This document shows, one piece after another, positions 1 through 7,803 of a stretch of 40,512 nt of DNA. The position numbers and the translations under genes are program-made. Source of the stretch: JBEEOW01 sp041191405 (GTDB lineage Bacteria > Bacteroidota > Bacteroidia > Cytophagales > UBA9547); NCBI GenBank assembly GCA_041191405.1, contig JBEEOW010000031.1:1-40512 (forward strand), read 5' to 3'. The notes under the pieces are model-generated. The model made no database searches and had not been told where the DNA came from. It worked only from the letters and a program-made list of their open reading frames with translations. Numbering within the stretch: the first letter of the stretch is position 1; every line of letters starts with the position of its first letter.

Positions 1-536
1 GAAAATAATAAAAATGAAAATTGAAGTTCAATTGGCATAGTCCATAAACAAAAATTAATGTTATGTAAAAACCCTTGGTCATGAAATATAAATAAATCAT
101 AAATACATCTAAAAAACAATTGTTTTAAGGAATAAGCTTCATGCCAAAACTTACCAAACCAAGGTTCATTAGAAATATTTACAACTTCAACATTGTAATA
201 TATATCAAGCAATTTTGCAAAAAAATACAAAATTGAGGTAGCAAGTACTGGTAAGAGAAGTCTAGGAAAACGTTTTATTGATTGCTTAATAACATAATCA
301 AAGTCAAAATTTCTGAAATATGAATAGCTTAATACAAAACCACTAAGTACAAAAAATACACAAACAGAGTAATGACCATTAAAAAACGTATAATTACAAA
401 GAAAATTAAAAAAAAATTCAAATAAATATTTATCATCCGATTTAAACGAATCATTTGTATGTCCTATTACAACTACAAATGCAGCGATCCCCCTTAAACT
501 ATCTAAGTAGTCAAGTTTAATTGATTTGTTAACCAT
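1..536 (-). CDS. Acyltransferase family 3 (OafA-like) protein, partial (C-terminus beyond window)
   Basis: The frame is open from an ATG at 536 to the window edge, so about 178 N-terminal residues are visible. The start contains LDYLDSLRGIAAFVVVIGH, the N-terminal block of membrane acyltransferase-3 (OafA/NodX type) proteins with its Arg and putative catalytic His. Further on, VCVFFVLSGFVLSYSYF and LWTMPIELQFSFLLF match the usual second-helix block and the WxIxxE-like block. Hydrophobic stretches alternate with short loops, as expected for a 10-TM enzyme. Such proteins O-acylate (usually O-acetylate) surface polysaccharides at the inner membrane. It starts 2 bases after the GT8 stop and is the most distal gene seen in the polysaccharide transcription unit, so it probably decorates that glycan. 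The acceptor sugar cannot be told. The family call is firm. Confidence 0.88.
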   Translation of the reverse strand, partial: MVNKSIKLDYLDSLRGIAAFVVVIGHTNDSFKSDDKYLFEFFFNFLCNYTFFNGHYSVCVFFVLSGFVLSYSYFRNFDFDYVIKQSIKRFPRLLLPVLATSILYFFAKLLDIYYNVEVVNISNEPWFGKFWHEAYSLKQLFFRCIYDLFIFHDQGFLHNINFCLWTMPIELQFSFLLF

Positions 537-538
537 TA

Positions 539-1438
539 TTATTTAATTTTTCTCCAAAGATATTGAATCCAACGATTATCAAAATAAAATTCAATAATCC
601 TTAACTTAATTAGTCTAGGTAATTTTATAAATTCGAAATCCCATATACGTTTTGCATTATTATAATTAGATTCTTTTAAATATCTAAAATAAAGTTTCCT
701 TAATCTATTTCTACATAATAAATTCCATGGCCTTTGCAGCGTAAAATGAACAACAACAACATCTTTAATAAATTCATTTAATTCTTTTTGAGAAATATTT
801 TCTGGAATATAAGAATATATCAAATTATACTTTTCATGAACTTTATACCAATTATCTTTTAATATTGCATTCAAAGCACATTGGTCAACAAATTTTATAT
901 TTTGAGGAAATTCATTTAAATATTCAATGGCTTTTTGAGATAACATTTGCTCATTCCAAAGAGGTATATTATAAAGTAACATTCCTGAATTAAAATATTT
1001 TCCTTCTTCAACTATCCCTATTTCAGGTTGAGTTTTTACATAATTATCATATACAGCAGCTAGTGCATAACTTTCAAGGTCTATATTAAACAAAGGCTCT
1101 AAATCTCCAACAACTATCATATCGGTATCCAAATACAAAAGTTTTTTCAAAGGCTGTTTAATAAGTAACGGAAAAAACATCTTGTAGTAAACCGAAGAAG
1201 TCCAAGTTCCGCCTAATACAAATTTAGATAACATTTCTTCATCAACACTATAAAAATTAACTACAGAATTATGTTTTAATATATAAGTTTGAATTTTCTT
1301 TTTTTCATCTATAGAAACATTATCATTTATAATACAATGAAATACAATAGATTTAGATAAATTATTTGAAAATATTGATGCTATTAAAGCATAAAAGGGT
1401 GTTAAATAATTGTTATCGAATGCAATAGCTATATGCAT
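539..1438 (-). CDS. Glycosyltransferase family 8 protein
   Basis: 299 aa. The N-terminus MHIAIAFDNNYLTPFYALI and the metal-binding DTD at residues 104-106 (in LYLDTDMIVVGDLEPLF) are the GT8 hallmarks. FNSGMLLYNIPLW (about residues 149-161) and DQCALNAIL further on are the conserved acceptor/donor-side blocks. GT8 enzymes are retaining transferases of the LPS 1,3-galactosyl/glucosyltransferase (WaaJ/RfaI) type using UDP-hexoses in the cytoplasm. The basic C-terminus fits peripheral membrane binding. The ATG at 1438 overlaps the last base of the upstream gene's stop, indicating translational coupling. It probably adds a neutral hexose to the repeat unit or core. Donor and linkage are unknown. 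It is the only glycosyltransferase in the cluster whose family is clear. Confidence 0.9.
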   Translation of the reverse strand: MHIAIAFDNNYLTPFYALIASIFSNNLSKSIVFHCIINDNVSIDEKKKIQTYILKHNSVVNFYSVDEEMLSKFVLGGTWTSSVYYKMFFPLLIKQPLKKLLYLDTDMIVVGDLEPLFNIDLESYALAAVYDNYVKTQPEIGIVEEGKYFNSGMLLYNIPLWNEQMLSQKAIEYLNEFPQNIKFVDQCALNAILKDNWYKVHEKYNLIYSYIPENISQKELNEFIKDVVVVHFTLQRPWNLLCRNRLRKLYFRYLKESNYNNAKRIWDFEFIKLPRLIKLRIIEFYFDNRWIQYLWRKIK

Positions 1439-2457
1439 TATTTTTTAATTTTAAAATAAATTTTTTTAATAAATAACGGAGTTAATTCTGAAATTAAATA
1501 TCTCAGACCATTTTTTGTCAAATAGAATTTAATCCACCCTTTTATTGTCCATCCTAAAATAGTTTTTATTTCATCCTTAGATTTTTTTGATGATTCACCA
1601 ACTTCATATTTCCCCCAATCAATGTTCAATTGAGCGTCAATTGGATTAGCTACAAATAAAAATGGATATTGTTTAGAAAGTTCCAATTTCGACATAGAGT
1701 TTACAATTGATTTCAATTCATCTTGATAATTATCATAAAATTTATCTTTGGCTAAATCCTCAAATGTATATTCAGAAAATGAACCATAAATAGAAACTTT
1801 TGCACCAAAATATGAAGCATAAACTATATGAGAACCAAAGCCATTAGTTGTAACATACTCAAATTTAGACAACATTGATTTTAATCTTAAGAGAGCATTT
1901 GTTTTTCGACCATCAATTCCTTCAATTATTTTAAATCCCTCTGATTCAAATTCTTTTAGCCAATAACCTTTTTGAATACAAGAAGGATGCAAGCAAATAA
2001 CTACTGATGAAAAATCTTTAGATATTAATTTTATTTCATTTACATATTTATTGAAATCAATATTTGAATGTCCTGTATCATCTGTTGTGTGTAATGGCAT
2101 AACTAACAATGACCCTTTTGATCTTTTAACCTTTATCTCAGGGGTATAAACTACTGGCAATCCAATATCTATTACATTATCATATCCGTTTAAAGTTAAA
2201 TATTCTTTATCATATTTTTTACCAACTAAGCATAATCTATCTGGATAATAAGGGACCCAAGCAGCCAAAATAGGATGAGTAAAAGTATAATCAGGACACC
2301 AACCATGATGCCAATTTATCACTTTTCTAAATGGCACGATTTTCTTGTATCCGCAATAAAGGGACAAAGATTCAATAGCACCATATGAATCATTATTTTC
2401 ATTTGGTAATTGAGTAGGTAAATCATCTAGAAATTGATATTTATTTTCCTTTTCCAA
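1438..2457 (-). CDS. GT-B-like surface-polysaccharide protein of unknown function
   Basis: 339 aa; I do not recognise the family. The central VVICLHPSCIQKGYW (an HP motif) followed by VTTNGFGSHIVYASYFGAKVSIYG resembles the C-terminal nucleotide-sugar half of GT-B-fold transferases (polysialyltransferase or CDP-glycerol transferase style). The N-terminal half has INWHHGW and several aromatic stretches but no signal peptide or clear membrane segment. The start is unusual: an in-frame stop immediately precedes a TTG at 2457, and the next in-frame ATG is more than 100 codons later, so TTG is the only reasonable start, overlapping the upstream gene by 17 bases. The position between WbpG-B and the GT8 gene suggests a glycosyltransferase of the same glycan. 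That function is inferred from fold-like motifs and context only. Confidence 0.7.
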   Translation of the reverse strand: MEKENKYQFLDDLPTQLPNENNDSYGAIESLSLYCGYKKIVPFRKVINWHHGWCPDYTFTHPILAAWVPYYPDRLCLVGKKYDKEYLTLNGYDNVIDIGLPVVYTPEIKVKRSKGSLLVMPLHTTDDTGHSNIDFNKYVNEIKLISKDFSSVVICLHPSCIQKGYWLKEFESEGFKIIEGIDGRKTNALLRLKSMLSKFEYVTTNGFGSHIVYASYFGAKVSIYGSFSEYTFEDLAKDKFYDNYQDELKSIVNSMSKLELSKQYPFLFVANPIDAQLNIDWGKYEVGESSKKSKDEIKTILGWTIKGWIKFYLTKNGLRYLISELTPLFIKKIYFKIKK

Positions 2458-3685
2458 TTATGATATATTGACTTTTATGATCTGAACTTTTTTTAACAGG
2501 CGTAATATTAAAATTACAAGTTTTTTCAACTAAATTTAATCTAACAGCATCAACTTCATTTTGATCAAACTCTATAAATTGATTAATATACTCCCACTCC
2601 CATTTTTCATTTCTCCTCCAATAAATTGGATTTCTATGCTGATCTATAATATAATGGAAACTATTTTCAGTTATACCAAGCCAATTAGTAAATTTAGCTA
2701 AATTTTCAGGCTTCTTTATAGAGTATTTATTAATCAATTCTAATCCTTGCTCTCTAGATAATCTTTTTAATCTAATCTCACGATTAACATGATCACTAAT
2801 TTTTCCATAACCATGTTTAATGAATTTAATATAATCATGTACATCAGAATAATTATAACAATCAACATCATTATAAGTGTCAAAAGTTCTAGTTTGTTCT
2901 AGGGTTTCATAATCATATAACTTCAACATTTCTTCATGTTGAGCTTTAGTATCCCATCTAATAAAATTATTCAAATAAATACCTCTAACACCAACTCTAG
3001 CAATTGATTCATTATCAGGATAAACAAAAGATTTAATATCATCATATGTTATTTCATCAAAACTATCAATTAAATCTTCAGCTTCAAGACCCATTAAATC
3101 ATGTTCTTTCCTATATTTTCGTGTCATTTCTACCTGATCTAAATGCGAAAACATACCAACTTGATCGATACCTTGATGTGCTCCCCAAATAATTAAAGGT
3201 ATCTTAAACTTTACAGCAATTTGTACAGGAAATACAGTTTGGCCAGCTAAGCAATGCCAATATATACTGCCTAACCTCCTCATAGTTGCTCTGGTAATTT
3301 TTTTAACACTTTCAGGATTCACAGTTAAGGTCATGATGTCACAACCAAATTTAATCCTTAAGTTTGCTAAATTTCTAACTCCAGCATCAGTATTAAATTG
3401 CTTATTATAAGTAACCAACAAAGGATTCATTTTAAATACATTCTTAATAATATGTACTATAAAATAGGAATCTCTAGCTCCTGAAACAGGTATTATACAA
3501 TCATAATTATTTTCTGAAATATTTCTATATTGATTAAGAATTTCATTTAATTGTGATGATTTTTCTTCCCAATTTAATTCATCTTTTTCTTCATGAACTC
3601 TACATCCGCTACAAACGCCTTCTTCATCAATAATTAAATTTAATGGATGTAATTCATTATAATGACACCTTTTACAATACTTCAT
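2441..3685 (-). CDS. WbpG/PseA-family N-acetyl sugar amidotransferase, divergent second copy (WbpG-B)
   Basis: 414 aa. The N-terminus MKYCKRCHYNELHP...CSGC gives a Cys4 pair (C4, C7, C25, C28), as in WbpG/PseA proteins. The PP-loop that binds ATP reads SGARDS at residues 68-73, instead of the SGGKDS of its neighbour at 5187-6317. FKMNPLLVTYNKQFNTDAG and IPLIIWGAHQG follow the family pattern. Family members use ATP and ammonia, delivered by HisH/HisF-like partners, to turn an N-acetyl group of a nucleotide sugar into an acetamidino group. This copy is about 40 residues longer, with extra sequence at the C-terminus. It overlaps the HisF-like gene by 4 bases (ATGA). It may be a second amidotransferase with another substrate or a partner subunit. 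Loss of the second loop Gly leaves its ATP use in doubt. Confidence 0.82.
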   Translation of the reverse strand: MKYCKRCHYNELHPLNLIIDEEGVCSGCRVHEEKDELNWEEKSSQLNEILNQYRNISENNYDCIIPVSGARDSYFIVHIIKNVFKMNPLLVTYNKQFNTDAGVRNLANLRIKFGCDIMTLTVNPESVKKITRATMRRLGSIYWHCLAGQTVFPVQIAVKFKIPLIIWGAHQGIDQVGMFSHLDQVEMTRKYRKEHDLMGLEAEDLIDSFDEITYDDIKSFVYPDNESIARVGVRGIYLNNFIRWDTKAQHEEMLKLYDYETLEQTRTFDTYNDVDCYNYSDVHDYIKFIKHGYGKISDHVNREIRLKRLSREQGLELINKYSIKKPENLAKFTNWLGITENSFHYIIDQHRNPIYWRRNEKWEWEYINQFIEFDQNEVDAVRLNLVEKTCNFNITPVKKSSDHKSQYIIIGKGK

Positions 3686-4551
3686 ATAATTTCAGGTTCA
3701 ATTTTAACATATAACATTTTCTCTAACACATCATCATCTTTTTTGAGAATTCTCAAATTGGAATCAGTTTTAAAGTCTGAATAGCCAAAATTTGTTTCTG
3801 TTCTAATAGATGATAATTTATTAGATAAAATGGATTTAGTAAAAGTAACACTATGCTCTGAAAAATGAAAAAAGTTTGCAGCTGCGGCGGCTTCAATACT
3901 TGTTTTTTCGAATAAGTCAATGAATGAATTCACATTTTTTGCACCTCCTTGAACAATTATTGGTATGGAAACTTGATTTGTTAATTGATTAATTACATCA
4001 ATATCGAACCCTTTATATAATCCATCTCTATCAACAAAATTCAATAAAATTTCACCTGCACCATAATGTTCAAGGTTCTTTAAATAATCAATTACATTAT
4101 AATCTATTGTTTTATTTAATGTATAATCGAAAATTTTAATTTCATTCTGTTCCCTCTTCAAATCAACAGAAGCAATTATGCATTGATTACCAAATGCTAG
4201 TGCAAATTCCGTAATTTTATCTGGTGATTTAAAGCAAAGATTATTTATAATTACTTTATCAGCACCAGATTGTGTTAAAGCCCGAACATCATCTAATGTT
4301 TGAATTCCACCTCCTACAGAAAGTGGTACAAAACATTTTTTGGATACTTTTTCAATTAATTTATAGTCAGGTTTTAACCCTTTTTTGGTAGCATCTATAT
4401 CAATAATTGCAATTTCATCAATTCCCCAATCATTTAGAAACTCAACTGCTATATCAGGTTTACCTACGGGTAAATACTTCTTAAATCCAATACTTTGAAC
4501 AACAATTCCATTTTTAATGACCAAGGTTGCAATAATTCTTTTCTTTAGCAT
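3682..4551 (-). CDS. HisF-like (HisF2) subunit of sugar amidotransferase system
   Basis: 289 aa, longer than histidine-pathway HisF (about 250 aa). The TIM-barrel pattern is clear: SVGGGIQTLDDVRALTQSGADKV, the AGEILL...VDRDGLYKGFD block, and IPIIVQGGA. Position 11, the catalytic Asp of true imidazole-glycerol-phosphate synthase, is Val (TLVIKNG), while Asp130 (SVDLKR) is kept. Loss of Asp11 argues against a role in histidine synthesis and for an ammonia-conducting scaffold. About 35 extra C-terminal residues have no obvious HisF counterpart. It lies 3 bases after the HisH-like gene and overlaps WbpG-B by 4, which fits an amidotransferase complex of HisH (glutaminase), HisF (channel) and WbpG (ATP-dependent amidation). 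No other his genes are in view. Confidence 0.85.
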   Translation of the reverse strand: MLKKRIIATLVIKNGIVVQSIGFKKYLPVGKPDIAVEFLNDWGIDEIAIIDIDATKKGLKPDYKLIEKVSKKCFVPLSVGGGIQTLDDVRALTQSGADKVIINNLCFKSPDKITEFALAFGNQCIIASVDLKREQNEIKIFDYTLNKTIDYNVIDYLKNLEHYGAGEILLNFVDRDGLYKGFDIDVINQLTNQVSIPIIVQGGAKNVNSFIDLFEKTSIEAAAAANFFHFSEHSVTFTKSILSNKLSSIRTETNFGYSDFKTDSNLRILKKDDDVLEKMLYVKIEPEII

Positions 4552-4554
4552 ATC

Positions 4555-5190
4555 CTATATCAATTCAACATTTTCAAGAAAACCACGGAATAACTTTAAT
4601 CCTGCCCTTTGACTTTTTTCTGGATGAAACTGAACTCCAAATATATTTCTATATTGAACAGAAGAAGTAATTAATTGATTACCAAATTCACATTGAGCAG
4701 AAATAAATTTCTCTTCAGTTACAAAATGATATTTATGATCAAAATAAAAATGGTTATCTTGACCTAAATTAGTATACAACTTAGACTCCTTTGTTATTTT
4801 AATATTATTCCAACCAACATGAGGAACTTTATCATTATTTAAAGGTATTATTTGTTTTACATGACCTTCAATCCAACCAAGTCCTTCATGTAATCCATTT
4901 TCTTCTGATGAATTTGCCAATAATTGCATTCCCACACAAATTCCTAAAATTGGTTTAGATTTCACTAATACTAATTCTCCAAGAATTTTATCTAGATTTC
5001 TAGATTTAATATTTTTAATAGCTTCTTCGAATGCACCAACTCCAGGTAAAATAATAACATCTGCATTTTTTAAATTAGATTCTTCTAAAGAAATCCTTAC
5101 ATTATATCCCAAATGTTTAATAGCATTTGAAACTGAATAGGTGTTTCCTAAATTATAATCTGCAATTACAATATTTAATTTTCTATTCAT
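4555..5190 (-). CDS. HisH-like (HisH2) glutamine amidotransferase of sugar amidination system
   Basis: 211 aa, class I glutaminase domain of the HisH type. VIADYNLGNTYSVSNAIKHLG opens the protein, the oxyanion-strand Gly is in ILPGVGAFEEA, the nucleophile is C85 in ILGICVGMQLLA, and the His-Glu pair is in FGVQFHPEKSQRAG near the C-terminus. All three catalytic residues are present, so it should release ammonia from glutamine. In WbpG/PseA systems that ammonia is used to form an acetamidino group on a sugar. The ATG at 5190 overlaps the upstream WbpG-A stop by 4 bases. The histidine-pathway alternative is unlikely given the flanking WbpG genes and the altered HisF partner. Confidence 0.88.
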   Translation of the reverse strand: MNRKLNIVIADYNLGNTYSVSNAIKHLGYNVRISLEESNLKNADVIILPGVGAFEEAIKNIKSRNLDKILGELVLVKSKPILGICVGMQLLANSSEENGLHEGLGWIEGHVKQIIPLNNDKVPHVGWNNIKITKESKLYTNLGQDNHFYFDHKYHFVTEEKFISAQCEFGNQLITSSVQYRNIFGVQFHPEKSQRAGLKLFRGFLENVELI

Positions 5191-6317
5191 AATCCTTTTC
5201 CAACTTCAAATTTTGGAATCCATTTTCCACTAAAATCACGTTCAAACAATGCAGTATTTACAGATTTATCTACTTGTATCCAAAATTCTTCAACAGTAAT
5301 TTCTAAAAAATCGCAAAATGATTTTATACTTTCTGGAGAACAAGTCCCATCATATTTTTGGGTTATACTAATTGCTTCATCTCGAGTAACCCTACCTAAA
5401 CGAATTTCTTCATTCATATAATCAGTTGTTCTTCCAAAACCAAATTTATAATATTTAATCATTTGATTTAAAGAAACCCAATCTTCATCCAATGCAGTAA
5501 CACCATACGGTTCTCCAATATTTTCTGGAGCCTCTTGCCTTACATCTAAACCTCTTAACGCTGAATAATTTCCGTTATTTATCAAAGACCAATCATTCCA
5601 AAAGTACCCTAAGAAAACTATTCTAAGATTTGCCTTTTCCATTTCATCATCACTTGGATAAATATATTGTAGAAGTTGGTTTTTACTTATATCTTCACGA
5701 ATCATCCAAGTAATATCCCCTCCACCTAAGGTATTCATATGTTTTAAATTATTACCATCAGCTCCTGTTTTACCTTTAGTTTTTAAATCACCTAGTTGCA
5801 AAGCTGGATTTTCGCCCCACCATATTAATGGAATTTGATAAGCAATTGCTAATCTTGGAACACTACTATATAGGGCATACTCTGTAGATTTAGCCCAATT
5901 TGTATAATCAAGAAAGCCCTTTTTCATTAATTTTTGCCAAATTATAGGTGAAGGCTGTATTGTTATACAATCAAATCCATGCTTAATCAACATCGAAATA
6001 TTATCGACTCCTCTTTGAGTAACTTGACTAGGAGGGTAACTCAAACAAACCAGTAATGGATTCATTTTCAAGACATTCTTTACATATAAAGCTTGTCTTG
6101 TACTGTCCTTACCACCACTTACTCCTATAATACAATCATATCCAGAAGAAGAATTTTGCTTGCCAAACTCAACAACATATTTAAGTTCATCTTCTCTTTC
6201 TTTCCAATTAATATCTTTTGTCTGCTCAAAATATTCACAAGCAGGACAAATACCATCCTCATTAAATTTTGTATTGGGTCTGGTATCTGTCTGTAAACAA
6301 GTTTTACAATATTTCAT
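5187..6317 (-). CDS. WbpG/PseA-family N-acetyl sugar amidotransferase (WbpG-A)
   Basis: 376 aa, the length usual for this family. It has the N-terminal Cys4 arrangement (C4, C7, C24, C27; MKYCKTCLQTDTRP...CPAC), an intact PP-loop SGGKDS at residues 67-72 in YDCIIGVSGGKDST, then KMNPLLVCLSYPPSQ and RLAIAYQIPLIWWGE. Known members include P. aeruginosa WbpG (amidination of a 2,3-diacetamido uronic acid) and Campylobacter PseA (acetamidino-pseudaminic acid). With a full pse pathway in the same operon, a PseA-like role on a pseudaminic acid derivative is plausible but not proven. It is followed directly by HisH-like and HisF-like genes, the classical order. The separate paralogue at 2441-3685 has a changed PP-loop, so this one is the better candidate for the active enzyme. 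Confidence 0.88.
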   Translation of the reverse strand: MKYCKTCLQTDTRPNTKFNEDGICPACEYFEQTKDINWKEREDELKYVVEFGKQNSSSGYDCIIGVSGGKDSTRQALYVKNVLKMNPLLVCLSYPPSQVTQRGVDNISMLIKHGFDCITIQPSPIIWQKLMKKGFLDYTNWAKSTEYALYSSVPRLAIAYQIPLIWWGENPALQLGDLKTKGKTGADGNNLKHMNTLGGGDITWMIREDISKNQLLQYIYPSDDEMEKANLRIVFLGYFWNDWSLINNGNYSALRGLDVRQEAPENIGEPYGVTALDEDWVSLNQMIKYYKFGFGRTTDYMNEEIRLGRVTRDEAISITQKYDGTCSPESIKSFCDFLEITVEEFWIQVDKSVNTALFERDFSGKWIPKFEVGKGL

Positions 6318-6335
6318 ACTAAAATTATATTGTTT

Positions 6336-6878
6336 CTAATATTTGCTTCTCAATATACCAAACTCTACCATATCATGATATTTTCCATTCTTGTAAATTG
6401 ATTCTTTCCTTACCCCTTCATTAACCATCCCCAATTTTAAAGCTAATTTTTGCATTCCTAAGTTTTCTGAACTAGTTCCGCAGTATATTCTATGCAAATT
6501 TAGATTTTCAAATCCATGTTTGATCAATATTTTCCCAGCTTCTTCTCCTATACCTTTTCCCCAAACTTTTTTATCACCTATTAATATTGCAAATTCAGCA
6601 TTTCTGTCTATCCAATTAATATTTTGCAAGGAAATATTTCCAACATGTGCGTTATCTTCAATTAAAAAAATTCCTAATTGAATTAAATTAGAAACTTTTA
6701 ATTGTTCCTGAAAAAACAATTCATGTTTATGTATGTTATATGGAAATCTACCATGAGAATTAAACTTAGTTACTTCAAAATCATTTAACCAAGTAAAATA
6801 AGGACCATATAAATCTTCTTTTTCAAGTGATCTTAAATAAACATTTTGTCCTTTTAAAAATTGATGACTATAACTCAT
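6336..6878 (-). CDS. GNAT-family (RimJ/RimL-like) N-acetyltransferase
   Basis: 180 aa. The fold markers are VYLRSLEKEDLYGPYFTWL at the start, the acetyl-CoA pyrophosphate loop in VWGKGIGEEAGKILIKHGF, and LNLHRIYCGTSSENLGMQKL followed by KLGMVNEGVRKESIYKNGKY, a typical RimL-type C-terminus. The cluster context suggests acetylation of an amino group on a nucleotide sugar rather than a ribosomal protein. The PseH-type step already seems covered by the C-terminal domain of the PseG fusion at 13112, so this enzyme may serve the second amino sugar made by the aminotransferase at 7804. It overlaps the preceding gene by 11 bases. Substrate unknown; family call is firm. Confidence 0.85.
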   Translation of the reverse strand: MSYSHQFLKGQNVYLRSLEKEDLYGPYFTWLNDFEVTKFNSHGRFPYNIHKHELFFQEQLKVSNLIQLGIFLIEDNAHVGNISLQNINWIDRNAEFAILIGDKKVWGKGIGEEAGKILIKHGFENLNLHRIYCGTSSENLGMQKLALKLGMVNEGVRKESIYKNGKYHDMVEFGILRSKY

Positions 6879-7800
6879 TTAATAGTTTCGTTAGTTCTTC
6901 TTCTTTGGTAACTGATAATAATGAAACAGAAGTAGGCAATTTACATAAAATCTTACCTAATTGCAAACTTACTACTTTGGTACCTAAAAGTTGTGCTTCA
7001 AATAAAATATTAGAAAAAAAACTAATTACTAAATTAGAATGCTTTATTAATAAGTTGGTCGGTACATCTTTCCCTAATATTACAATATTATGATGCAATT
7101 TATCAAATATTTCTAAGTTTTGATTTGGATGAGGTTTTATATATAATTGTATTTCAGCATTAAATGATTTTTTAATTGAATTTAAAACAAAATCTAAGCC
7201 TATTACTTCATCTACCCCCCATTCCTCTACACCTCCTACATTAGTTAAGGGATCTGGTGCATAAACTATCCATTTTTTTGAACTTAATAAATTATTTTCT
7301 AAAGAAAATTCGTCTTTAGATATATTAGGAAGCCATTTTTTTAAAAATTCGTGATAATAATGGCAAGTAACTTTTAATTTATCTTGATCTATTCCCTCAT
7401 TGATTGCAAAGTCATATGATTTATTATCTATTACTTCTATAAAGTAAGGAAATATTTCTATTCCCTTACTTTTCATAAAAAATCTATTTCTAAAATTTGT
7501 CCAATGATCTATTAATGAGATTGTTTTAATATTTTTATTTTGACCTGATTCTATAAATTTTAACTCAATCTCTGATGTATAAGACGTTGCTGTATAGATA
7601 ACCTCAGGATTAAAATCATTAAGCTTAATAATTTCATCACCTGTATTATATTTTTGAATTTCAAATCCATATTCATCGGTAAATTGATAAACTCTATCTG
7701 AAATAATACAGTATTCTTCAAAAAGCTCTTTTTGAAGCCAAAGTTTTGACAATAACATTCGAGCCCCACCTGGATCACTATAAACAAATAAAGCTTTCAT
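6868..7800 (-). CDS. GT-B-like polysaccharide biosynthesis protein, unknown substrate
   Basis: 310 aa; not a family I can name. MKALFVYSDPGGARMLL at the N-terminus looks like the first nucleotide-binding loop of a GT-B-type protein. In the second half, LYIKPHPNQNLEIF (KPHP motif) and LVISFFSNILFEAQLLGTKVVSLQLG resemble the S-x-x-x-x-E-A block of capsule-type and CDP-glycerol-type transferases. No signal peptide or membrane helix is visible. It begins at an ATG (7800) 3 bases after the aminotransferase stop and overlaps the GNAT gene by 11 bases. A glycosyltransferase that adds one of the cluster's modified sugars is the most economical reading. A PseG-like hydrolase or epimerase cannot be excluded, as these share the fold. 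Confidence 0.68.
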   Translation of the reverse strand: MKALFVYSDPGGARMLLSKLWLQKELFEEYCIISDRVYQFTDEYGFEIQKYNTGDEIIKLNDFNPEVIYTATSYTSEIELKFIESGQNKNIKTISLIDHWTNFRNRFFMKSKGIEIFPYFIEVIDNKSYDFAINEGIDQDKLKVTCHYYHEFLKKWLPNISKDEFSLENNLLSSKKWIVYAPDPLTNVGGVEEWGVDEVIGLDFVLNSIKKSFNAEIQLYIKPHPNQNLEIFDKLHHNIVILGKDVPTNLLIKHSNLVISFFSNILFEAQLLGTKVVSLQLGKILCKLPTSVSLLSVTKEEELTKLLNEL

Positions 7801-7803
7801 TAA

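Noticed and set aside
3682..5190. HisH and HisF as histidine biosynthesis genes
   Set aside because: HisF lacks Asp11, no other his genes are present, and both are embedded between WbpG genes.
6827..7093. 88-codon plus-strand frame antisense to the GNAT/GT-B junction
   Set aside because: No motif; composition is the mirror of the two real genes.
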